This document shows positions 35,977 to 43,491 of a DNA stretch of 64,000 bases, one piece after another (the first letter of the stretch is position 1; each line of letters starts with the position of its first letter). The DNA comes from VXNE01 sp965200505 (GTDB taxonomy: Bacteria; Pseudomonadota; Gammaproteobacteria; Pseudomonadales; Azotimanducaceae), in contig OZ241343.1 in the NCBI GenBank assembly GCA_965200505.1, forward strand, positions 1,302,001-1,366,000, written 5' to 3'. Under the pieces are notes generated by a model. That model searched no databases. It saw nothing but the letters and a program-made list of their open reading frames with translations, and was not told the DNA's origin. The position numbers and the translations under genes are program-made.

Positions 35977-37166
35977 TGAACGATGTTGGCCTCGCGCAGC
36001 CGGTGAATGGCGGACTCGCTGTAGCCGAGTTCGGCGAGCAGTTCGTCGGTGTGCTCGCCCATGTCGGGCGCCGCCGCAACGCGGGGTTCGGCGGCGGTGT
36101 GAACCGGTGGTTTCAGCGCGTACACCCGGTTGCCGTCGCGGGCCTCATATTCGAGGATGCGCCCGGTGGTGCGCGGGAAGTCCTCCGCCAACGCCTGCTC
36201 CACGTTCAGCACCGGCGCCGCCGGCAGCTCGTTGCCGAACCGTTCCAGCCAAGTCGCGGTGGGTTGGACGCTGAGCGCTTCGTCGAGCGCCTCGGTCAAT
36301 GCATCCCGATGCCGCAGCCGGTCGGCGAAGGTGGCGAACCGCGGGTCTTCCTGCAAATCGGCGCGGCCGATGGCGTGGCACAACGCCCGCCAGAACTTCT
36401 CCTTGTTGCACATCAGGTAGATCCAGCCGTCCGCGGTCTTGTACAGCTGGCACGGGTTCAGGGAAAAGTGCGCCGAGCGGGGCACCCGGCCTTGGTGATG
36501 GCCGGCGTTCAGGGACCACATGGCGATGTAGTTCAGGTTGTGCAGGGCCACGTCATAAAGGCTCACGTCGAGGTCCCGCCCGCGGCCGCCGCTCCGCGCC
36601 TGCAGCACGCCGGCCAACAGGGCCATGGCCATGGTGACCCCGGCCTGCAGGTCAACCACCGAAAGGCCGAAGCGGGCTGGGGGGCCATCCGGCTCCCCGG
36701 TGAGCGAGAAATAGCCGGCTTGGGCCTGCATGACGTAATCGTAGCCGGGCCAGTCCGCCCGGGGGCCGTCGCGCCCATAGGCCGTCAAATGAACGCAAAC
36801 CACCCGCTCGTTGGCTTGGCGCAGGCTGGCGTAGTCGAGGCCCAGGCGGCGCGGCACGTCGCCCCGCAGGTTGTTCACCACGCCGTCGCTGCCCGCCACC
36901 AACTTGAGCAGAATGTCGCGCCCTTGCTCCGCGCGGAGATCCAGGACGATGCTGCGCTTGCTGTGGTTCAGGCCTTCAAAGAACAGGCTTCCGCCGGCAT
37001 CGCCGGGCAGGAAGAACGGCCCCACGCTGCGCGACACGTCGCCTTGGCCGGGCGTTTCTATCTTGATTACCTCAGCGCCGAGCGCCGCCAATTGCAGCGT
37101 CCCATAGGGCGCTGCGCCGTACTGCTCCACCGCCAAAACGCGCAGGCCCTGCAACGGTAATGCCAT
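35973..37166 (-). CDS. class III CoA-transferase (CaiB/BaiF family)
   Basis: A 397-residue family III CoA-transferase. It begins LQGLRVLAVEQYGAAPYGTLQLAALGAEVIKIE with the usual VIKIE-P motif. GYDYVMQAQAGYFSLTG and the catalytic Asp at about residue 172 (GLSVVDLQAG) follow, and the C-terminal domain has LSLNPCQLYKTADGW. It would move CoA from succinyl-CoA or another donor to a carboxylic acid. With the MaoC hydratase and CitE-like lyase nearby it fits an itaconate or mesaconate CoA-transferase; that substrate is inferred from context only. ATG 37166 was chosen over in-frame TTG 37244, which lies within the operator. Confidence 0.88.
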   Translation of the reverse strand: MALPLQGLRVLAVEQYGAAPYGTLQLAALGAEVIKIETPGQGDVSRSVGPFFLPGDAGGSLFFEGLNHSKRSIVLDLRAEQGRDILLKLVAGSDGVVNNLRGDVPRRLGLDYASLRQANERVVCVHLTAYGRDGPRADWPGYDYVMQAQAGYFSLTGEPDGPPARFGLSVVDLQAGVTMAMALLAGVLQARSGGRGRDLDVSLYDVALHNLNYIAMWSLNAGHHQGRVPRSAHFSLNPCQLYKTADGWIYLMCNKEKFWRALCHAIGRADLQEDPRFATFADRLRHRDALTEALDEALSVQPTATWLERFGNELPAAPVLNVEQALAEDFPRTTGRILEYEARDGNRVYALKPPVHTAAEPRVAAAPDMGEHTDELLAELGYSESAIHRLREANIVQ

Positions 37167-37220
37167 TAGATTCCCGCCAAAGTTGTGTTCGCCTTGAACG
37201 CGCGGCGGCCGGCCGGGCCC

Positions 37221-37278
37221 TTGCCGCTCCAATTGTCCGGACAACCGTATAGATATAGACTAGCGGCGCGATGGTCAA
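37221..37278. promoter_or_regulatory. divergent promoter region with second candidate GntR operator
   Basis: The 142-bp gap between the CoA-transferase and TRAP genes holds TTGTCCGGACAA at 37233-37244, identical to the core at 35109-35120. On the plus strand TTGTCC (37233-37238) and TAGACT (37256-37261) are 17 bp apart and could drive the TRAP genes, with the operator covering the -35. On the minus strand TTGACC (37273-37278) and TATCTA (37250-37255) are also 17 bp apart and could drive the CoA-transferase-regulator pair. A single bound repressor would then block both directions. Confidence 0.55.
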
Positions 37279-37309
37279 GTCCAAGGCCTCCTCCCGGAGC
37301 GGCTGACGA

Positions 37310-38359
37310 GTGTTCAGCAAGGCACCGGCCAAGTTTCACGCAACTTTCCTCGCACTGGCCTTGGCGGGCATTGGCATCGCCTTTGACCTGCACCGCCCGA
37401 GCCCAAGCCAACCGGCCCCGGTCATCTTGGTGGCCAGCTTGGACACGGCCCCAAGCCACTTCCGCAATGGGGTGGTGCGACGTTTCGGGCAACGGCTGGC
37501 GGAGCTGTCCGACGGGGGATTGCTGCTGGAAATCTACGAGGCCGGCCAACTGATGAGCGACCGGGACGTGGGCAAGGCGCTGGCTTGGGGCTTGATCGAC
37601 TTCGCCATGCCGGCCGACTCCAAGGTGGCCCGCTTCGAACCCAACGCCAGCTTGCTGTCCTTGCCGGCCTTCTACGGACGTCCGCCAGAGATCGCCTACG
37701 CCGTCACGGACGGCCCCCTTGGCGGCGCCGTCCGCGCGGCCATTGAAGAGACGCTGAACGTCAGGGTGCTGGCGCCCTTGCTGGACCTGGGGTTCACCGC
37801 CACCTACGCCACCGAGAGGCCGCTGCGCGGCAGCGCGGACTATGTGGGCTTGAAGCTGCGCTATCCCGGCGGCGTCGGCCCCGCCCTGCTGTTTGCCGAG
37901 TTGGGCGCCGTGCCGGTGGCGGTGCCCTTTCCCGATGTGCCCTTGGCACTCTCCCAAGGCAGTTTGGACGCCCTTCAATCCACCCATGAGACGATGCGCA
38001 GCGCCCGCCTTTGGGATGCCGGCATCAAGCACTGCCTGGAGGACAACGCCAACCTGATTCAATACGTGCCCATGGTCAGCAACGCCGCCCTGCGGCGGCT
38101 GCGGGCAGATCAGCAGGCATTGCTGTTCACCGCTTGGCGGCAACTGGCCGAACCCTCCCGCGCATTGGCACAGCGCATCCAAGCCGAGGCCAGGGCAGAC
38201 TTGGCGAGCGCCGGCGTCCACTGCCGTGCCTTGCCGCACAGCCGGGATCCCGCGCTGCGCCAGCGGCTGAACGACGCCTCACGAACGGTGGCCGCCAAGA
38301 TCGGCATGGACGTGGACTTGCTGGAAGGCGCCTTGGTCGCGTTGGCGCAACGCCCGTGA
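37310..38359 (+). CDS. dctP: TRAP transporter substrate-binding protein (DctP)
   Basis: A 349-residue periplasmic protein: an N-terminal hydrophobic segment (FLALALAGIGIAF) as signal or anchor, then the DctP fold with FRNGVVRRFGQRLAELS, GLKLRYPGGVGPALLFAELGAVPVAVPF (the Arg region that binds the substrate carboxylate) and LSQGSLDALQST. GTG 37310 has GGAG upstream. Stop overlaps the next start (GTGA). It would deliver a carboxylate, plausibly a C4/C5 dicarboxylate, to the DctQM permease encoded next. Confidence 0.85.
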   Translation: MFSKAPAKFHATFLALALAGIGIAFDLHRPSPSQPAPVILVASLDTAPSHFRNGVVRRFGQRLAELSDGGLLLEIYEAGQLMSDRDVGKALAWGLIDFAMPADSKVARFEPNASLLSLPAFYGRPPEIAYAVTDGPLGGAVRAAIEETLNVRVLAPLLDLGFTATYATERPLRGSADYVGLKLRYPGGVGPALLFAELGAVPVAVPFPDVPLALSQGSLDALQSTHETMRSARLWDAGIKHCLEDNANLIQYVPMVSNAALRRLRADQQALLFTAWRQLAEPSRALAQRIQAEARADLASAGVHCRALPHSRDPALRQRLNDASRTVAAKIGMDVDLLEGALVALAQRP

Positions 38360-38829
38360 ACGGCGAACGCAAATTGGTTGGTGCGCTCACCGGCGCATCC
38401 CTGCTTTTGGCCTGCTACGCGGCGCTTTCCCGCCACCTGCTGCCAGGCATCGCCGCGGGCTGGGTGGACGAACTGGTCATTTACCTCAGTGTTTGGGCGA
38501 TGTGGCTGTCCGGCGGCTTGCTCGTCTGCGAAGGCGCCCACATCCACGCCGACATTCTGGAGCGCGTCCTGCCGCCACGCCTCGCCGCCACGCTGGCCCG
38601 CGCCGGGGCCATCCTTGGCTTGGCCTTTTGTGCCTTGATGACTTACGCCGGCGCTCTGGTCGTGGCGCTGTCGGTGCAGCTCGGGGAACGCAGCGATTCC
38701 GCGCTGGCGCTGCCTCTCTACTGGTACTACGGCGGCTTCCCGGTGGGCATGGCGCTGATGGCGTGGCGCTACTGGCAGTCGCTGTCGGGCGCCGGCGGCA
38801 AGCCCGAGGCGGCTGGCGGCGGCGGATGA
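38356..38829 (+). CDS. dctQ: TRAP transporter small permease (DctQ)
   Basis: A 157-residue membrane protein with four hydrophobic helices, the size and topology of DctQ. The segment GWVDELVIYLSVWAMWLSGGLLVCEGAHIHADI is in two pieces the conserved helix-2 region with its E-x-x-x-Y and the charge-His motif after it. Starts at GTG within GTGA after dctP and ends in ATGA with dctM, so the three genes form one tightly coupled unit. Confidence 0.85.
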   Translation: MNGERKLVGALTGASLLLACYAALSRHLLPGIAAGWVDELVIYLSVWAMWLSGGLLVCEGAHIHADILERVLPPRLAATLARAGAILGLAFCALMTYAGALVVALSVQLGERSDSALALPLYWYYGGFPVGMALMAWRYWQSLSGAGGKPEAAGGGG

Positions 38830-40097
38830 TGATTCTGCTGCCCGTCGCCGGGCTGTTGCTGTTGCTGCTGAGCGGTGCCGCGGTGTATTTGGCCTTGGGG
38901 GCGACCTCGGCGCTGGCTTTTCTGGCTGACGGCCATGCCTTGCCCGGGCTGGCGCAACTGATTATGGATCGGTTGAACTCCGGCACCTTGGTGGCCGTGC
39001 CGTTCTTCGTCATCGCCGCCACCTTCATGCAGAAGAGCGGCGCGGCCCACGCCTTGGTGGAGGCCGCCAACGCTTGGGTGGGACGCTTCCGAGGCGGACT
39101 GGCCTTGGTGAGCGTGTTGGCGGCGACGCTCTTTTCGGCGATTTCCGGCTCTTCCACCGCCACCGCCCTGGCGTTGGGGGCGATCCTGATACCGGCCATG
39201 CGCAGCCGGCATTACCCGGAGCCCTTCGCGGCCGGCATCGTCGGCGCGTCGGCCACCCTTGGCATTCTGATTCCGCCTTCGCTGGTGTTGATCGTGTATG
39301 GCGTCGTGGCGGATGAGTCCATTCCGCAATTGTTTCTGGCCGGGGTGGCGCCGGGCCTGTTGCTGGCCGGGCTGTTCATGGCTTGGGCGCTGCTGCGCAG
39401 CCGGCAAGGCCACCTGCCGGCGCAGGCTGCCCCGCCGGGCGCTTGGCTGCGCCTGCAGTTGCGTGGCCTGCCGGCGTCTTCGATCCCCTTGGTGGCCTTG
39501 GGCGGCATCTACTCGGGCGTCTTGACCATCACCGAAGCCGCCGCCGCGGCGGCGCTCACGGCGGTGCTCCTAAGCCTGTTCGTGTACAACCAAGAGCGCA
39601 TCAACGTGCTGGACACGCTCGCCGAGGCGATGCAGAAGTCCGCCGCCATCATGATGATCGTCGCCTTCGCCTTTCCCTTCGCCCATGTCATCGCGGTGTC
39701 GGGCGCGCCGGCGCAGTTCGCGGCTTGGGTCGGCGGTCTCGAGGTGGGGCCGAGCGCCTTCATGCTGCTGCTCAGCGCCGTCATGCTGGCGCTGGGCACC
39801 ATTTTGGAGGCGGTGTCCGTCATCCTCATCACCTTGCCGGTGGTGCTGCCGGCGCTGCACGAGCTGGGCATAGACCCAATCCACTACGCCGTGGTGGTGA
39901 TCGTCAATCTGGGCATCGCCACCCTCACGCCGCCCATCGGCCTGTCCCTGTTTGTGCTGCGGTCGCTGTCCACGGCCTCGTTCGCGGACCTGGTGCGCGG
40001 CTTGGCGCCGTTCCTGGCGCTGCTGCTGGCTTTGTTGCTGCTGGTGATATTTTTCCCGCAATTGTCGCTATGGTTGCCGAGGGCCGTCTATGGTTAG
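38826..40097 (+). CDS. dctM: TRAP transporter large permease (DctM)
   Basis: A 423-residue, about 12-helix membrane protein of the DctM family, the Na+-coupled translocating subunit. Family marks are SGTLVAVPFFVIAATFM, FSAISGSSTATALALG, ASATLGILIPPSLVLIVYG and NLGIATLTPPIGLSLFV. The start ATG overlaps the dctQ stop. The CitE-like lyase begins 6 bp after the stop, so uptake and breakdown genes share a transcript. Confidence 0.92.
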   Translation: MMILLPVAGLLLLLLSGAAVYLALGATSALAFLADGHALPGLAQLIMDRLNSGTLVAVPFFVIAATFMQKSGAAHALVEAANAWVGRFRGGLALVSVLAATLFSAISGSSTATALALGAILIPAMRSRHYPEPFAAGIVGASATLGILIPPSLVLIVYGVVADESIPQLFLAGVAPGLLLAGLFMAWALLRSRQGHLPAQAAPPGAWLRLQLRGLPASSIPLVALGGIYSGVLTITEAAAAAALTAVLLSLFVYNQERINVLDTLAEAMQKSAAIMMIVAFAFPFAHVIAVSGAPAQFAAWVGGLEVGPSAFMLLLSAVMLALGTILEAVSVILITLPVVLPALHELGIDPIHYAVVVIVNLGIATLTPPIGLSLFVLRSLSTASFADLVRGLAPFLALLLALLLLVIFFPQLSLWLPRAVYG

Positions 40098-40103
40098 GCG
40101 CGG

Positions 40104-40970
40104 ATGAGCCAGTCTCAGCAAAGTTGGCGGTGGGGCGCATTGCGCTCGCTGCTGTTCGTGCCCGGCAGCCGGGCCGACCGGTTTCAGAAGGCGCTGGATT
40201 CCGGCGCCGACGCCGTCTGCTTCGATTTGGAGGACGCCGTTCCCAAGGCGCAAAAGCGGGAAGCGCGGGCCATCATCGGCCGCTTGCCGATGCAGGGCGC
40301 CGCCCAAGTGGGGCGGTTTCTGCGCATAAACGGCTTGGCCACCGCCGATGGCCTGCGCGACCTGCTGGCGCTGGCGGAGGCCGGCCATGCGCCTGACGCA
40401 TTGCTCGTGCCCAAGGCCGCGGCGCCCAGGGAAATGGACTTGATCGGCGCCTTGCTCGATCCCGCCCCGCCGTTGATCGCCATCTTGGAAACCGCCGCCG
40501 GGGTGGAAGCCGCCCCCGCCATCGCCGCCCATCCGCAGGTGGCCGCGCTGCTGTTCGGTTCCGCGGATTACTGCGCGGACACCGGCGCGGCGATGCAGTG
40601 GGACGGCTTGGCCCATGCGCGTGGGCGCATCGTCGCCGCCGCCGCCGCCCACCGGGTGCTGGCCATCGACGGCGTATGGCCCGACGTCCAAGACGACGCC
40701 GGCGCCTTGGCCGACACCCAGCGCATCCGCGGCTTGGGCTTTCGCGCCCGCTGCGCCATTCATCCCCGCCAAGTGCCCTTCATTCACCAAGGCTTCGCGC
40801 CGCCGGCGGAGGAACTGGCCAAGGCGCGTAAAATCGTCGCCGCCTTCGAGGCCGGCGGCGGGGCAGCCATCTTGGTGGACGGCGTGATGATCGATCAGCC
40901 GCTGTATGAATCGGCTTTGGCCACCATCCAACAAGCGGAACCCCAAGGCGCTGGGGCACACCCGCGCTAG
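40104..40970 (+). CDS. CitE-like lyase, HpcH/HpaI family (citramalyl-CoA lyase candidate)
   Basis: A 288-residue TIM-barrel lyase of the citrate lyase beta-subunit group. It has LRSLLFVPGSRADRF, the metal-binding FDLEDAVP, the acetyl-CoA site Glu in LIAILETAAGVEAAP, the Asp in LFGSADYCADTG and the C-terminal AIHPRQVPFIHQGF. Relatives cleave citramalyl-CoA, malyl-CoA or methylmalyl-CoA to acetyl-CoA (or propionyl-CoA) and an oxo acid. No citrate lyase alpha or gamma genes are present, so it is a stand-alone CoA-ester lyase. In this operon (S)-citramalyl-CoA cleavage to acetyl-CoA plus pyruvate is the most economical guess. Confidence 0.85.
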   Translation: MSQSQQSWRWGALRSLLFVPGSRADRFQKALDSGADAVCFDLEDAVPKAQKREARAIIGRLPMQGAAQVGRFLRINGLATADGLRDLLALAEAGHAPDALLVPKAAAPREMDLIGALLDPAPPLIAILETAAGVEAAPAIAAHPQVAALLFGSADYCADTGAAMQWDGLAHARGRIVAAAAAHRVLAIDGVWPDVQDDAGALADTQRIRGLGFRARCAIHPRQVPFIHQGFAPPAEELAKARKIVAAFEAGGGAAILVDGVMIDQPLYESALATIQQAEPQGAGAHPR

Positions 40971-40972
40971 GC

Positions 40973-40981
40973 TGCTATATT
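40973..40981 (+). promoter_or_regulatory. probable extended -10 promoter before the LLM-VWA-opp genes
   Basis: TGCTATATT just after the CitE-like stop fits an extended -10 (TGnTATAAT with one mismatch). A transcript starting near 40988 would have a ~70-base leader before the luciferase-like gene. No clear -35 is needed or seen. A similar TGCTATATG lies before the transporter at 24297. Confidence 0.45.
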
Positions 40982-41059
40982 GAGCGGCGCCGGCACACGC
41001 CCTCGCTGAGAGGCCGGCCGCACCGTCACCAACCGTTCCAACCAGCGGAGGAGCCTTGC

Positions 41060-42001
41060 ATGACTGCCGCAGCACACTTTGGGGTGACCATCCCGCAAAT
41101 CAAACGCCCGTGGGTGGCCGCGGCGGAAGCGGCTAGCGCCTTTGAGGCGATGGGCTACGATTCCATCTGGGTGTGCGACCACCTGTACGGCCCGCAATCC
41201 CCGCAACTGCCGATTCTCGAAGCGTGGACGATGGTCTCGGCCCTCGCCGCCATCACCGAGCGGGTGGAAATCGGCACCCTCGTCACCCCGGCCGGCATGC
41301 GCAATCCGGCGCACTTGGGCAAGGTGATCGCCACCGCGGACAACATCGCCGGCGGGCGCGTCATCGCCGGCTTGGGCGGCGGTTGGATGCCGCGCGAGTT
41401 CACGGACTTCGGCATGCCCTTCCACGCCACCGGCGAGCGCTTGGGCCAGCTCGAGGAAACCGTGGAGCTGCTGCGCCGCATGTGGAGCGAAGACGAGGAG
41501 GAAGTGAGCTACGCCGGCCGTTTCGTGCAAACCGAGAACGTGGTCTGCCAACCGAAGCCGCCGCGCCGCGTGCCCATCCTGATCGGCGGCGCCGGCGAAC
41601 AGGTGACGTTGCGCCTCGCCGCCCAGCATGGGGACTACTGGAACAATCTGGCCGGCCACCAAGGGAATCTGGCGCACAAGGTGGAGGTGTTGAAGCGGCA
41701 CTGCGACGCCGTGGGGCGGAACTTCGACGACATCGTGGTGAGCCAGCAATGCCTCGTCACCATCGCCCCGGATGAAGCCAGCGCCGGCCCGATGGCGGAT
41801 CGGGCGCAGCAGATCTTCGGCGGCCACATGGGCGACCCGAAAGGCCCCCTCGCCATCACCGGCACGCCGAGCCAGTGCGTGGATGCCATCGGCAAGCACA
41901 TCGAGCTCGGCTGCACCGCCTTCGTGATGGAGTTCTTCGGCCGCGAGACCATCACCCCGGCGCAGCTGTTCCAAGAGGAGGTGGCGCCGCACTTCCGGTA
42001 A
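41060..42001 (+). CDS. luciferase-like monooxygenase (LLM class, FMN- or F420-dependent)
   Basis: A 313-residue TIM-barrel flavin monooxygenase-like protein: MGYDSIWVCDHLYG near residue 31, ITERVEIGTLVTPAGMRNPAHLGKVIATADNIAGGRVIAGLGGGW in several blocks, and VPILIGGAGEQVTLRLAAQHGDYWN. These motifs are the usual TIGR03560-like LLM set. AGGAG sits 7 bases before ATG 41060. The VWA gene follows after 11 bp, so cotranscription with the VWA-opp genes is likely. Substrate and cofactor (FMN or F420) are not determined. Confidence 0.82.
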   Translation: MTAAAHFGVTIPQIKRPWVAAAEAASAFEAMGYDSIWVCDHLYGPQSPQLPILEAWTMVSALAAITERVEIGTLVTPAGMRNPAHLGKVIATADNIAGGRVIAGLGGGWMPREFTDFGMPFHATGERLGQLEETVELLRRMWSEDEEEVSYAGRFVQTENVVCQPKPPRRVPILIGGAGEQVTLRLAAQHGDYWNNLAGHQGNLAHKVEVLKRHCDAVGRNFDDIVVSQQCLVTIAPDEASAGPMADRAQQIFGGHMGDPKGPLAITGTPSQCVDAIGKHIELGCTAFVMEFFGRETITPAQLFQEEVAPHFR

Positions 42002-42012
42002 GGCGGCCAGCC

Positions 42013-43491
42013 GTGGATCGCGCCCTCACCCATTTCATCGCCGCGCTGCGCAATGCCGAGGTGCGCGTGTCGCCGGCGGAAACCTTGGACGCCTTGAGCG
42101 CCGTGGAGCTGGTGGGCTATCGGGATCGCGCCCTCCTGAAGGATGCCTTGGCGCTCATGCTGCCGAAGACCATCGACGAGAAGGAGACCTTCGACGCCAC
42201 CTTCGATCAGTTCTTCGCGTTTGAGGATGTCGCCGGGGCGCCGGCCGCGATCGAGGTGGAAGACCTAGCTGGCGCGGATGGCGCGGGCGGCGCCGGGGGC
42301 GAAGGGGAGGGCGAGGGCCCAGGCACCGGCGGCACCGGCACCGGCAAAGGCGGCAAGAAGAAGGGCAAGCAGCCCGGCCACGAAGAAGACGAAGAGGAAG
42401 ACTTGGGCCCAGGCGAAATGGCGACGCCCACCTCAGCCTTGGGCCAACTCCTCATGCAGGATGGCCGCGCCGAACTCTCGGTGCAGATGGCCGATGCGGG
42501 GCGCGCCGTGCAGCTGGAGGAAATCCAGGTGTTCACGCAAAAGGGCCTCTACACCCGCCGCATCATGGAGGAGATGGGGCTCGCGGACCTGCAGCGCGAA
42601 CTCGGGGATTTGAAGCGCAGCCACTCCATCCCGCAGCGGCGTTTGGGCCAAGAGCTCAAGAAGCGCCGCGAGTGGCTGCGCGAGCAAGTGCGGGATTACG
42701 TCGAACGCCAGTTCCTGCTGCACGCGGACGTCTCCGGCCGGCGCCTGCGCGAAGAGCTCCTGCGCAAAGTGAAGCTCAGCAATGTGGAGCATCGGAATTT
42801 CCGCCTCATCCAAGAGGTGGTGTTCAAGATGGCGAAGAAGCTGGTCGCCTTACATTCGCGGCGCAAGAAAGTGTTCCGGCGCGGGCAACTCAACGTCACC
42901 CGCACACTGCGCAACAACATGGCCTATGACGGCACCATCTTCGACCTGCATTGGAAATCCATCAAGGTGGATCGCCCCAAGGTGTTCGCCATCTGCGACG
43001 TGAGCGGCTCGGTGGCGAACTACGCGCGTTTCATGCTGATGTTCCTCTACAGCTTGGAGGAAGTGATGCCCAAGGTGCGGTCATTCGCCTTTTCCTCAGA
43101 TTTGGCGGAGGTGACGGAACTGTTTGAGCGCAACCACATCGAGGACGCCATCGCCAAGACGTTGCGGGATTACAGCGGCGGCTCCACGGACTATGGCCAA
43201 GCCTTCGAGGACTTCAAGCGCCTCTGTTTGGATGACGTGGACAACCGCACCACCATCATCATCTTGGGTGACGGCCGCAACAACTACGGTGATGCCCGCG
43301 CCGAGATATTGAAGGAGATGTACGATCGCGCCAAACGGGTGCTGTGGTTGAATCCCGAGCCGCGTGGCACTTGGACGGTGGGCGACGCCGAGATGCGCAG
43401 ATACACCGCCTATGTGCATCAGGCCGAGGAATGTAACTCGCTCATGCACTTGGAGCGGGTGGTGGGCAACCTGCTGCGGACGGTGCAATGA
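42013..43491 (+). CDS. VWA domain protein, CoxE-like
   Basis: A 492-residue protein. Residues 1-80 are a helical N-terminal domain (VRVSPAETLDALSAVELVG). Residues ~84-135 are a low-complexity linker: first Gly/Glu-rich, then Lys-rich, then acidic. Residues ~145-310 are helical with many charges. Residues ~320-490 form a von Willebrand A domain with the metal-binding D329-x-S-x-S (CDVSGSV) and GGSTDYGQAF. CoxE-like proteins normally work with a MoxR/CoxD AAA+ ATPase to insert metals or remodel enzymes; none is encoded here. The stop overlaps the start of the oppA-like gene (ATGA). GTG 42013 is the only suitable start after the LLM stop. Confidence 0.82.
   Translation: MDRALTHFIAALRNAEVRVSPAETLDALSAVELVGYRDRALLKDALALMLPKTIDEKETFDATFDQFFAFEDVAGAPAAIEVEDLAGADGAGGAGGEGEGEGPGTGGTGTGKGGKKKGKQPGHEEDEEEDLGPGEMATPTSALGQLLMQDGRAELSVQMADAGRAVQLEEIQVFTQKGLYTRRIMEEMGLADLQRELGDLKRSHSIPQRRLGQELKKRREWLREQVRDYVERQFLLHADVSGRRLREELLRKVKLSNVEHRNFRLIQEVVFKMAKKLVALHSRRKKVFRRGQLNVTRTLRNNMAYDGTIFDLHWKSIKVDRPKVFAICDVSGSVANYARFMLMFLYSLEEVMPKVRSFAFSSDLAEVTELFERNHIEDAIAKTLRDYSGGSTDYGQAFEDFKRLCLDDVDNRTTIIILGDGRNNYGDARAEILKEMYDRAKRVLWLNPEPRGTWTVGDAEMRRYTAYVHQAEECNSLMHLERVVGNLLRTVQ

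Noticed and set aside
33883..35979. A 698-codon plus-strand open frame across the TonB receptor and GntR genes
   Set aside because: Antisense to two well-supported genes, His/Gly-rich with no family features.
36145..36519. Possible extra gene within the CoA-transferase region
   Set aside because: Arg/Pro-rich shadow frame without motifs.
42250..42420. Gly/Glu/Lys-rich repeats as a tandem DNA repeat or coding artefact
   Set aside because: They are in frame and form a low-complexity linker of the VWA protein; no fixed DNA repeat unit is present.
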